A stretch of DNA of 21,248 nucleotides from NCBI GenBank assembly GCA_964459805.1, contig CAYWOD010000036.1, forward strand, positions 1-21,248, given 5' to 3'. The position numbers were made by a program, and so were the translations under genes. This DNA comes from DAOVRL01 sp964459805. GTDB lineage: Bacteria; Planctomycetota; Phycisphaerae; Sedimentisphaerales; Anaerobacaceae. Below, in pieces: positions 7,957-15,142 of this stretch (position 1 is the first letter of the stretch; every line of letters starts with the position of its first letter). Under the pieces are notes generated by a model. The model saw only the letters and a program-made list of their open reading frames with translations. It was not told the DNA's origin and did no database searches.

Positions 7957-9846
7957 ATGGATAAGATATTAGGCTTTTTAGAGGAACACGTTGAGAAGAT
8001 AGTGCTTGGGATAGTGGGGTTAGTGTGCGTCTGGCTTATGGTCACGCGAGTGTTCTTGAGTCCCAATATGGTCAGCTACGATGGCCGCAAGTACAGTCCC
8101 GGGGCTATTGATGAGCACATCAAGGACCAGGCGACGGAGCTGGGGACGATACTGGACCAGCCACCGGAGCCGCCTGAGCCCTATGAACCGAGATTGCCTG
8201 AATATCGTGCCATTCTTGCCTCGGCGATAACGGGGATTGACTTTGGCATCTGGCCCCCGGTGCCTGAGTCTAATCCACAGGGCCAAGGTGGTATCAGAAA
8301 GTATAATCTTCCTCTGATCGGCGGTGTGGATGAAGTAGCGATCGGGCATATCAGGGCGGTTGTTTATGCGCCTGCGCAAGAGATTACGGCCGAGATTCCG
8401 TCTGCCAATGTCGGGTATGAGCCGAATGATCTCGATCTTGTAACGGTGCAGGGAAGTTTTGATGTCGCCGGGTTATACGAGAGATTCGGTGAGAGTTTTG
8501 CGGGCAGGGATGTGAAGTTGGAGTGGCGTGACCCTTGCTATGCGCAGCCGGTTTTCGCCGCCGTTCAATTACAGAGAGAAGAAATGAACGGCGATAACAT
8601 TTGGAGCGAATGGCGGGATGTGCCGCGCATAAAGATTGATCATCAGAGGGATCTGTTTGAGATCGTCGAGAAGGTTTCGGATTTGCCGCCCGGCGGTTTG
8701 ATGGTGCGGATGCTTCAGTACGGCAGCAGGGACGTGCAGATGGATATGCTTCAGCCGTTGGCCTATCAGATAGCATCTGCAAATGAGGAGTGGTTTCCTC
8801 CGCTGCTGCATACAGAGTACAAGACCATTCAGAAAGCAGAGGCGCTGGAAGAGAAGCGCAGGGTCAAAGAGGAAGAGGACGGGCGTCTGGGCGGGCGAAC
8901 TCGCTCGCCGAGAGGGAGCCGACGCGATGAGACTGGCGTTGAGCAGGAATATGGGCTCTACGGGCTCTACGGCGAGTCGGCGTTGGTGACAGGCAAGCCG
9001 GCGAGGCCGACGACGCAGGATGTCTATGATAAATTAGATCTGATTCTGATTAACCCTCTGATTGATCTTCGCAAGATGGATAAATTGGTGTTCTGGGCTC
9101 ACGATGATACGGTCGAGCCGGGCAAGACGTACCGATACAGGATTCGTTTAGGTGTTTTCAATCCGGTTGCCGGGAAGAACCAGTTGAGCAAGCAGTACGC
9201 ATCGCGGCAGAACGACGTTATCCTGTGGAGCGATTTCTCCGACGGGACGGATGTGGTGGATATTCCGAAGAAGCTGTACTTCTTCGCAACGGGGATACAG
9301 GAAGCGGCGAAGGAGGTTACGGTACAGGTCTCGAAGTTTGTATTGGGCTATTGGTACAGCGAGGACTTCAAGATACGCAGCGGGGAGGTTATCGGCGACC
9401 TCAGAGAGACGGAGGCTGCGAAGAGGGCGGTGAGGCCCGGCGTCGGGCCGGACATGTTGTATGGTACTTATCAGCCCGCGGATATGGTAACAGAACCTGA
9501 TGAGATTGATTACAGCACCGGGGCGGTTTTGGTGGACGTTACGGTTGTGAATGATTGGCTGCCGGGAAAGAATATGCGGCCGAGGCGTTACTTCGATATG
9601 CTGTACAGTTTTGACGGCGCCAATATTGAGCACATGCCTGTTAGTATCAGATACTGGCCTGCGCAGTTGCGGGCGACACATTCCGAGATAATCAATGCCC
9701 AGAGGGAGCCGAAGAAGCCTTTGCGAAGCATGAGCGCCAGCGGGCGCAGAGAGCGTCCGATGAGGCTGGACTATTCGAGAGGCAGATTCGGTGACGACGA
9801 GGCGTATATGATGCGCCGGCCCGGTGCACGATTTGAGGATCGATGA
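7957..9846 (+). CDS. Membrane-anchored protein of unknown family, third gene of the pilus operon
   Basis: 629 residues; no family recognised. One membrane helix near the N-terminus (about 15-33, IVLGIVGLVCVWLMVTRVF) leaves almost the whole protein outside the cytoplasm. Features visible: a Pro-rich segment (65-75, QPPEPPEPYEPR), a beta-rich middle, a highly charged Arg/Glu segment with Gly (about 285-325), and a beta-sandwich-like stretch with DDTVEPGKTYRYRIRLGVFNP near 388-408, resembling fibronectin-type strands. The C-terminus is Arg-rich. It follows the previous gene after 61 bases, with GGGA 8 bases before the ATG, and shares direction and apparent promoter. A structural role in the pilus or secretion envelope complex is inferred from context only. 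It ends 16 bases before the convergent ATP-grasp gene. Confidence 0.75.
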   Translation: MDKILGFLEEHVEKIVLGIVGLVCVWLMVTRVFLSPNMVSYDGRKYSPGAIDEHIKDQATELGTILDQPPEPPEPYEPRLPEYRAILASAITGIDFGIWPPVPESNPQGQGGIRKYNLPLIGGVDEVAIGHIRAVVYAPAQEITAEIPSANVGYEPNDLDLVTVQGSFDVAGLYERFGESFAGRDVKLEWRDPCYAQPVFAAVQLQREEMNGDNIWSEWRDVPRIKIDHQRDLFEIVEKVSDLPPGGLMVRMLQYGSRDVQMDMLQPLAYQIASANEEWFPPLLHTEYKTIQKAEALEEKRRVKEEEDGRLGGRTRSPRGSRRDETGVEQEYGLYGLYGESALVTGKPARPTTQDVYDKLDLILINPLIDLRKMDKLVFWAHDDTVEPGKTYRYRIRLGVFNPVAGKNQLSKQYASRQNDVILWSDFSDGTDVVDIPKKLYFFATGIQEAAKEVTVQVSKFVLGYWYSEDFKIRSGEVIGDLRETEAAKRAVRPGVGPDMLYGTYQPADMVTEPDEIDYSTGAVLVDVTVVNDWLPGKNMRPRRYFDMLYSFDGANIEHMPVSIRYWPAQLRATHSEIINAQREPKKPLRSMSASGRRERPMRLDYSRGRFGDDEAYMMRRPGARFEDR

Positions 9847-9862
9847 CGACCCGGAGCTTGTG

Positions 9863-10996
9863 CTACTGTCGGCTGCCGGAGAGCGCATCCAAAATAACGT
9901 CCATACAGCGGTGTTGATTCGGCGGGTCCCACCAGATGTTTGCTTCCACGATGAAAGGTCCGTTCGGCGTTAGAGCCACGTCCCATCCGATTGTCCGCAC
10001 GGGTAAGAATTTTGTTGCGGCGTCCTTGAGCAAACTGCATGCTTCGGTCCAGAACGGGAGTTCAAACCCGTCGAAGGTGTGTCCGGTTCTCGGATGTTTA
10101 GGTACAATTTCTCTGCCCAAGCCGTTTGGGGCCATCTTAATGGCTGGTTTGAGTGTGCCGGTGTCGAGGGAGATTTCGGCCATTAGATTACCCGTCAGGC
10201 CGTGTTCAAAGTTGTCAGTCAGGTTTTGTCCGGCAATTGGCTTGAAAAAGGCGTGGGGAATACGGCAGTTGCCATCGTTATCAACGAACGTGGTAAACCG
10301 AATTGTCTGGAGAGAGTGAGTGTCACTGAGATTTATGAGCTTGGGATGGTTTGTCAGGCGCTGCTGGATTACGAAGCCGTCGAATTCGGGATGTGAGAGA
10401 ATAGCATCATAGAGTTGACCGCCCTTGTATGACTTTCCGGACGCATCAACAAAGCCATTGTCGCTTTTGCTGAAGACATTCACGCCTTGGCCACGAGTTG
10501 CCTGGGCAGGTTTAATAACGAACTCGCGGGGGAGCTTGGTGTCAAAGAACGTTTGCCAATCGTCACGAGTCCTGAGAACCGAACCATCAAATGCCCATCC
10601 GGCGGCTCTTCTGAAAAAGATGGCGTACAGCTTTGGGATGGGGATACCGAAATCCGTGCAATATCGGTAGAAGATGCCTTTGTTCTTTAGAAGCGGGGCC
10701 CAGGATTCCGGGTTCAGGGATTTTTGTATCTTTGTCATTTTTTTCCTGCTGAGGAATTTTGGAAGCTCCTTGTCTGAAAGGGCAGGATTGAGTAATCCGA
10801 GTCGGAATGCCTCGGCAGGTGTGAATCGCTCTTGACGGCATAATCGAAGAGCGCGCGAGAAGGTGCTTCGGTAAGCTGCACTGTAAATTGGCGTGATTTT
10901 GTGGCAGAAGAATGCGATCTGGAACAGCACTTTTGAGGTTTTTACCGGCCGCTTGAACGTTTTGGCGATTTTGCGCACCTGTTTTGCCTCCACCAT
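9863..10996 (-). CDS. ATP-grasp protein, sugar-transfer-associated type (ATPgrasp_ST-like)
   Basis: 377 residues on the minus strand. ATP-grasp features: a nucleotide-binding segment REFVIKPAQATRGQGVNVF (157-175), FVIQQRLTNHPKL (208-220) followed by SLQTIRFTTFV, and the magnesium-binding end GWDVALTPNGPFIVEANIWWDP (337-358, here naming only its limits), with Glu351 and Asn353 as likely ligands. This layout matches the ATP-grasp family found in polysaccharide and surface-modification loci. Such enzymes join a carboxylate to an amine or similar nucleophile at the cost of ATP. The substrate is unknown. The ribosome-binding site is weak (AGGTAACCTGATAA before the ATG), so a slightly different start is possible. 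It is transcribed towards the pilus operon and away from the second ATP-grasp gene. Confidence 0.82.
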   Translation of the reverse strand: MVEAKQVRKIAKTFKRPVKTSKVLFQIAFFCHKITPIYSAAYRSTFSRALRLCRQERFTPAEAFRLGLLNPALSDKELPKFLSRKKMTKIQKSLNPESWAPLLKNKGIFYRYCTDFGIPIPKLYAIFFRRAAGWAFDGSVLRTRDDWQTFFDTKLPREFVIKPAQATRGQGVNVFSKSDNGFVDASGKSYKGGQLYDAILSHPEFDGFVIQQRLTNHPKLINLSDTHSLQTIRFTTFVDNDGNCRIPHAFFKPIAGQNLTDNFEHGLTGNLMAEISLDTGTLKPAIKMAPNGLGREIVPKHPRTGHTFDGFELPFWTEACSLLKDAATKFLPVRTIGWDVALTPNGPFIVEANIWWDPPNQHRCMDVILDALSGSRQ

Positions 10997-11395
10997 TTAT
11001 CAGGTTACCTGCAACCGCCGGGAGCAGGCGGCTGTTTTAGGCAGTATGTTGATTGAGGGACTGCTTTGTCAAGGAGTTTTTCTGTGCCGTTTGCTATTGG
11101 GCAGACCTTCGGGATTGGTGAAGCAGGCTGTTGCCAATGCGCACAGTTTACAGAGACAGAGTATTTTAGAAGAATTCCTTGCCCTTTCATCAGGTCGGTC
11201 ATAGAATCCATCGATGAGATTTGCGCGCGTGTGCAGGGCGAAATGGAAGAATGGCTTGCAGCGGCTTGAGGCGCTTTACGCCCGAGGTTGGGTCCCGCAA
11301 GTCCCGAGGCGCCGGGGCTTTGGTCTGTGGAATGCAGGTGAGTGATGTGTAGTCCCCGGTGGGCGTGCACACAATGATTCTCGGAGTTTATGTAA
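10997..11395. other. Divergent intergenic region between the two ATP-grasp genes
   Basis: Apart from the candidate small gene at 11084-11269, no convincing promoter pair was seen on either strand. The stretch must supply promoters for both divergent transcripts, but no clear -35/-10 match is present, so an alternative sigma factor or a non-consensus promoter is likely. Near the downstream end GGAG at 11383-11386 serves the ATP-grasp start at 11396. Confidence 0.5.
11084..11269 (+). CDS. Possible small Cys-rich protein (61 aa)
   Basis: GTG start at 11084, preceded by AAGGAG at 11071-11076 with a 7-base spacer. The product has five cysteines (residues 16, 17, 19, 33 and 47), a CCQC cluster, and an acidic amphipathic C-terminal helix (SVIESIDEICARV then EMEEWLAAA). 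No homologue is recognised. The Shine-Dalgarno match and plausible composition favour a real gene; the short length leaves chance open. It lies 126 bases upstream of the ATP-grasp gene in the same direction. A metal-binding or redox role is possible from the cysteines only. Confidence 0.4.
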   Translation: MPFAIGQTFGIGEAGCCQCAQFTETEYFRRIPCPFIRSVIESIDEICARVQGEMEEWLAAA

Positions 11396-12568
11396 ATGGC
11401 AGTGAGAGTTTTGGTAGCTGAATCCAGGACGGCCGATGAGCGAAAGACGCTTGCAGCAGTGAGGTCGTTGGGGAAAAGAGGCTTCGACGTCTGCGTCGCC
11501 GGCAGCCGCAGATGGAGGCAGGCTTCCCATTCGAGATATTGTCGCAAACGGATATACTACCCCGACCCCTGTGATGACCTGAGAGATTCCGTAGATACTC
11601 TGGTGCGTTATCTGAAATCGGCTGAGTGCGACGTGTTTCTGCCGCTGTGTGACTATACGACTTTTGCAGTGTCTAAGCATCAGGAGAGGTTAGGTGCGCA
11701 CGTGAATTTTGCGGTGCCGCCGTACGAGTCGCTGTTGGCCGGCCATAACAAGCTGCGTGTCCAAAAGCTGGCAAGCCGACTGGGCATAGCGACTCCCGCA
11801 ACTTATTGGCCTCGGAGTATGGAAGAGGTCAGAGAGGTCGCGGAAGAGGTGCGGTATCCGTGCGTGGTGAAGCCAAGGAAGGGGGCAGGCGGTATAGGGC
11901 TGCGCTACGCCCATTCGGCCGACGAGCTGATGGGGATGTACGGGAGTTGCCTCGGAGGAAAGGATGTGGTTCACGATTTCCGGTGGCCTATGGTTCAGGA
12001 GTACGTACCGGGGGAGATTCACGATGTTTGCGTTTTGTTCAACCGAGGCAAGTGTGTGGCGGCGCTGACCCAGCAGAGGGTGAAGATGTACCCTATCAGC
12101 GGGGGACGGGGCGTCGTGAATGAGACGACGGATGAACCTGAGCTGCGTGAGACGGCAGTACAGCTTCTTGCCTCGCTGGACTGGCATGGTCCGGCGATGG
12201 TGGAATTCAAGGTTGACAGCCGGGACGGCACAGCGAAGGTGCTGGAGATAAACAGTCGCTTCTGGGGCACACTGGATCTTGCGATTCAGGCCGGCGTGGA
12301 CTTTCCTTTCTTGACGTGCAAGCTGGCTCTGGAGGGCGATGTGGAGCCGGTGTTTGACTATGAGGTGGGGATGAAATACCGCTGGGTATTCCCGTACGAG
12401 TTTGTGCGTGCGCTACGGAGCAGAAAGAAACTCAAGGCGCTTGCGGAACTCGTTCGGTTTGAAAGAGACACAAGATACGATATATGGCTGTCTGATCCTT
12501 TTCCCAACATAGTCGGTCTGCTCCGTCCCAAGACGGACTTGACGTGCCCTGTTTGCGAAGTTAGTTGA
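11396..12568 (+). CDS. ATP-grasp ligase (carbamoyl-phosphate-synthase / D-Asp-ligase-like fold)
   Basis: 390 residues, cytoplasmic. Residues 1-110 are a Rossmann-like pre-ATP-grasp domain (VRVLVAESRTADERK). The ATP-grasp core follows: GHNKLRVQKLASRLGIATP (116-134), the ATP-binding Lys159 with Gly-rich loop (CVVKPRKGAGGIGL), VQEYVPGE (200-207), MVEFKVD (268-274) with Glu269, and LEINSRFWG (283-291) with Glu284 and Asn286 as metal ligands. The C-terminus (320-390) is Arg/Lys-rich and ends in TCPVCEVS, a CxxC. Family members condense carboxylates with amines in peptide, cofactor or surface-polymer synthesis. The ATG has GGAG 9 bases upstream. With the neighbouring sugar-transfer ATP-grasp and glycosyltransferase genes it points to surface-polymer modification; the substrate is unknown. 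Confidence 0.88.
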   Translation: MAVRVLVAESRTADERKTLAAVRSLGKRGFDVCVAGSRRWRQASHSRYCRKRIYYPDPCDDLRDSVDTLVRYLKSAECDVFLPLCDYTTFAVSKHQERLGAHVNFAVPPYESLLAGHNKLRVQKLASRLGIATPATYWPRSMEEVREVAEEVRYPCVVKPRKGAGGIGLRYAHSADELMGMYGSCLGGKDVVHDFRWPMVQEYVPGEIHDVCVLFNRGKCVAALTQQRVKMYPISGGRGVVNETTDEPELRETAVQLLASLDWHGPAMVEFKVDSRDGTAKVLEINSRFWGTLDLAIQAGVDFPFLTCKLALEGDVEPVFDYEVGMKYRWVFPYEFVRALRSRKKLKALAELVRFERDTRYDIWLSDPFPNIVGLLRPKTDLTCPVCEVS

Positions 12569-12738
12569 GTGTTTTGAGTGTGTGGGAGAGCAGGATGTCG
12601 GGCAGTTCAAGAGCGGGCAGTACTTCTACGGCGCGCGTGGGGTGCGGATAATCGATGTCCGGCGCCTGTGGGGCGGCCGGTGGTGGTGAGACCAGTCGGC
12701 GCGAGTTGATTAGAGACGGGCTGTGAGTTGTGTGAGGT

Positions 12739-12763
12739 AATGGGGGCTTGCAGCCATTTTTTT
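12739..12763 (+). terminator. Possible intrinsic terminator after the ATP-grasp ligase gene
   Basis: GGCT-TGC-AGCC (12745-12755) with flanking AAT/ATT pairing across a 3-base bulge, followed by T7 at 12757-12763. The stem is short, but the uninterrupted T tract is typical. It lies 170 bases after the ligase stop, which is rather far. Confidence 0.35.
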
Positions 12764-12856
12764 GCGCGTGCGGTCCGGCTTCGCTGGGGCTACGCCGCGA
12801 CAGAGGGCAAAGAAAAAAAGGTGAAAAAAAGATGTGGGGGGCTGAGGGGTATTGGT

Positions 12857-12862
12857 TATAAT
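12857..12862 (+). promoter_or_regulatory. Candidate -10 element upstream of the glycosyltransferase
   Basis: A perfect TATAAT lies 57 bases before the ATG at 12920. At the expected -35 position the sequence is G-rich with no TTGACA-like hexamer, so the promoter is incomplete by consensus rules. Confidence 0.35.
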
Positions 12863-12919
12863 TGCGGTCATGGTGCAGTGCTTAGCAGCGTGAAGAAGTA
12901 GTTAGCCTGGAAGGCCGGA

Positions 12920-14026
12920 ATGAAACGAGTCCTTTATCTGTCGCGTGGCGGTTATGTCGGAGGGAGCCAGCGGCAGCTCAACTATGTTGTGAGCAATCTG
13001 AACCACAGGTTTGAGCCGCTTGTCGTCTGCCGTGCGGATGGGTCGTTTGTGGCCGAGCTGCGGGCGTGTGGTATCAGGACATCGGTCTTTAGATTCCACC
13101 CGTGGCGTAAGTGGCCTGCGGGGTTTTATCGCTACTTGGATGCCGAGCGGGTTGTCAGGTTCGCCCGTGGGAAGAACGTCGCGCTGGTACACAGCTCCGA
13201 TTTGTGGCTGAATGGGTATTTGGTGTGGATCGCACGGCGGCTTGGTGTGCCTTCGGTGCTGCATGTTCGCACGCCGATCAGCGTTGAGGACGTTCACAAG
13301 CATCGGTGCGACAAGGCTACGTGGATCGTGGCGATCTCCAAGCGGGTCAGGCGGAATCTGATATCGGCGGGGATAAGCGAGGAGAAGATTACGCTTATTG
13401 ACGACGCGGTGGACTTGGGCGCGTTTGCTCCTCAAGATGAGGGTGTGGATGTTCTGCGACGGGATTTTGCGTCGAAGGGCGAGGTGTTAGTCGGGATTGT
13501 GGGGCGGATTCACCCACTCAAGCGGCAGTTGGTGTTTCTCGAGGCGGCTGAGCAGGTTGTGCAGGGTCCGGCGAGGAGCGTGACCTTCTTTGTGATAGGC
13601 GAGACCTGCTCGTGTGAGTACTTCGAGCAGTTGAAGCGGTTTGCGGAGCGGAGCGGGTTGAAGGGAAAGGTAGTGTTTACGGGCAGACGGGAGGATATGC
13701 CGGAGGTGCTCGGCTCGCTGGATATATTAGTGAGTCTTTCGGGTGGTTCGGTAATGTTCGAGGCGATGGCCTGCGGTAAGGCTGTGATCTCGGCGGGCTT
13801 CAGCAGGGAAGAAGATTCGGTGCACCTTCAGGACGGTCGAACCGGCCTGCTGGTGGGTTCGAGGCAGCCGCCTGAACTGGCTAAGGCTCTGACGCGGCTT
13901 ATTGACGATCCGGAGCTTCGGCGGCGGATAGGCGGCGAGGCGCGCAAATGGGCTGAGAAGAGGTTGTGTCACGTTGCGATGGCTGCGAAGTTGGAGTCGC
14001 TCTATACCCGGTTGGTAGAAGGTTAA
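12920..14026 (+). CDS. GT4-type glycosyltransferase (GT-B fold)
   Basis: 368 residues, cytoplasmic or membrane-associated. The N-terminal domain opens with the acceptor-side glycine loop (LSRGGYVGGSQRQL, 7-20). The C-terminal domain has VGRIHPLKRQ (194-203), VVFTGRREDMPEVLGSLDILVSLS (limits 251-274, part of the donor site) and MFEAMACGKAVIS (279-291) with Glu281. Residue 273 is Leu where the classical E-x7-E motif has its first Glu. It should transfer a sugar from a nucleotide donor to a lipid-linked or surface acceptor; donor and acceptor are unknown. No strong Shine-Dalgarno sequence precedes the ATG (AAGG at 12911-12914). Placement after two ATP-grasp genes suggests a surface-polymer cluster. 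Confidence 0.9.
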   Translation: MKRVLYLSRGGYVGGSQRQLNYVVSNLNHRFEPLVVCRADGSFVAELRACGIRTSVFRFHPWRKWPAGFYRYLDAERVVRFARGKNVALVHSSDLWLNGYLVWIARRLGVPSVLHVRTPISVEDVHKHRCDKATWIVAISKRVRRNLISAGISEEKITLIDDAVDLGAFAPQDEGVDVLRRDFASKGEVLVGIVGRIHPLKRQLVFLEAAEQVVQGPARSVTFFVIGETCSCEYFEQLKRFAERSGLKGKVVFTGRREDMPEVLGSLDILVSLSGGSVMFEAMACGKAVISAGFSREEDSVHLQDGRTGLLVGSRQPPELAKALTRLIDDPELRRRIGGEARKWAEKRLCHVAMAAKLESLYTRLVEG

Positions 14027-14204
14027 ATCAGTGTTGCTGAGTCTCTTGGATTATGCTCGGGTCGCAGTATTGTGACGACTTTAGCAGAGAGGAATTATTG
14101 GCCATATACTTTGGGTATGTATTGTGCGGTGAGGAGTGGGTGAAAAGGATACTGAGAGGTTGCTCGACAAGAGCGGTGGTAGTTAAGGGGAATAGTGGTG
14201 TGAG

Positions 14205-14248
14205 TTCTGCAAAACTGCAGGTTAGGCCGAACGCGCCATTTTGCAGAA
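14205..14248. promoter_or_regulatory. Perfect 10-bp inverted repeat upstream of the YbjQ operon
   Basis: TTCTGCAAAA (14205-14214) and TTTTGCAGAA (14239-14248) are exact reverse complements separated by 24 bases that contain CTGCAG. It ends 34 bases before the GTG start at 14283. It could be a repressor operator or an RNA hairpin in the leader. No sigma70 promoter with both hexamers was found in 14027-14282. Confidence 0.45.
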
Positions 14249-14282
14249 GCCTTGGAATAGTTGTAATAGAGGAGTCAGAATC

Positions 14283-14633
14283 GTGATAGTTGTGAATACG
14301 GAATTCATACCGGGCAAGAGGATCGTAGAGATTAAGGGACTTGTGCAGGGCAATACGGTGCGTGCCAAGCACGTTGGCAAAGACATTGCTGCGGGCTTGA
14401 AGAACATTGTCGGGGGAGAGCTGAAGGGCTATACAGAGCTGCTTGTTGAGTCGCGGCGGGAAGCGCTTTCGCGGATGCTGGCGCAGGCGCAGGAGCTTGG
14501 CGCCAACGCCGTTGTGAACGTTCGGTTTGCGACGAGCTCGATAACGTCGGGAGCAGCGGAGCTTTACGTCTATGGTACGGCGGTGGTGGTTGAAGATGAG
14601 GACGAAGTTCAGGCGCCGGAGATGCAGAGCTGA
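14283..14633 (+). CDS. YbjQ/UPF0145-family protein
   Basis: 116 residues from a GTG start at 14283, selected because GAGGAG lies at 14269-14274 with an 8-base spacer and because the family normally begins with a 'TxxxIPG' strand (here VNTEFIPGKRI). Upstream in-frame starts would add an unrelated extension. Family features: GGELKGYTELLVESRREAL (44-62), MLAQAQELGANAVVNVRF (65-82) and a final YVYGTAV strand. YbjQ-family proteins are small and oligomeric; a heavy-metal-binding annotation is common, but function is not established. There is an acidic tail. It is the first gene of an apparent operon with a membrane-anchored paralogue and a PrsW-type protease. Confidence 0.88.
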   Translation: MIVVNTEFIPGKRIVEIKGLVQGNTVRAKHVGKDIAAGLKNIVGGELKGYTELLVESRREALSRMLAQAQELGANAVVNVRFATSSITSGAAELYVYGTAVVVEDEDEVQAPEMQS

Positions 14634-14692
14634 GGCAGCGAAGTGAGTGAACGGGGGAAACGGTATGGGATTGTGGTTGGAGAGATAGTTGT

Positions 14693-15142
14693 ATGGGAAG
14701 CGCGTTGATTCAGCTTGTCCCTCTTGTTCTGGTGGTTCTGGGACTTGTGACGGGCAAGTATATCGAGATGAGGCATCTGCGTAAGCTGGCTCTTCGAGAG
14801 TCGGCTTTGGAGGGAGTCAGGACGTGCAATCTGCGGTCGGTGCCGCCGGAGCTGAAAGTCGGCGAGAGTTTTTTGGTGACGGGTTCTGCGGTTATTGCGA
14901 CCGATTACTTTAAGGTTTTTGCTGCGGGTCTGCGGGGCCTGTTCGGCGGCGAGATGAAGACGTACCGGTCACTAATGAGCAGGGCACGGCGTGAGGCAGT
15001 GGTTCGGATGCTTGAGCAGGCACAGGGACGCGGCGCCGATAGCGTTTGGAACATCCGGCTTGAGACCTCAACGATCCATGGCAAGCGGAGCCCCGGTGGG
15101 GTCGAGGTCCTTGCGTATGGGACGGCGGTGAAGGTGGTATGA
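14693..15142 (+). CDS. Membrane-anchored YbjQ/UPF0145-family paralogue
   Basis: 149 residues. An N-terminal membrane helix (5-22, LIQLVPLVLVVLGLVTGK) precedes a basic segment and a YbjQ-type domain (about 45-149) with GGEMKTYRSLMSRARREAV, MLEQAQGRGADSVWNIRLE and the closing VLAYGTAV strand. The domain aligns by eye along its whole length with the preceding gene's product, so the two are paralogues, one soluble and one anchored. GGAGAG (14679-14684) lies 8 bases before the ATG. Its stop codon overlaps the ATG of the next gene (ATGA), indicating translational coupling to the protease. Which side of the membrane the YbjQ domain faces is not settled. Confidence 0.85.
   Translation: MGSALIQLVPLVLVVLGLVTGKYIEMRHLRKLALRESALEGVRTCNLRSVPPELKVGESFLVTGSAVIATDYFKVFAAGLRGLFGGEMKTYRSLMSRARREAVVRMLEQAQGRGADSVWNIRLETSTIHGKRSPGGVEVLAYGTAVKVV

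Larger units (their letters stand above)
12569..12919. other. Intergenic region with terminator-like hairpin and homopolymer-flanked element
   Basis: 350 bases without a supported gene. The first 170 bases show nothing clear. From 12739 there is a hairpin with T tract (annotated separately). It is followed by a G+C-rich segment holding an imperfect direct repeat (GGCTTCGC / GGCTACGCC, about 12778-12796), then two A7 tracts near 12813-12830. The T7 tract and the A7 tracts flank the G+C-rich core in inverted sense. A -10-like TATAAT at 12857-12862 precedes the glycosyltransferase. Confidence 0.5.

Noticed and set aside
9148..9888. A 246-codon minus-strand frame opposite the end of the third pilus-operon gene
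   Set aside because: Fully antisense to a longer, better-supported gene; composition shows a shadow frame.
11005..11547. A 180-codon minus-strand frame between the ATP-grasp genes
   Set aside because: It runs into the coding part of the + strand ATP-grasp ligase, has shadow-like composition and no ribosome site was seen.
14053..14286. A 77-codon + strand frame before the first YbjQ gene
   Set aside because: No Shine-Dalgarno sequence before its ATG, it spans the 10-bp inverted repeat and overlaps the better-supported GTG start at 14283.
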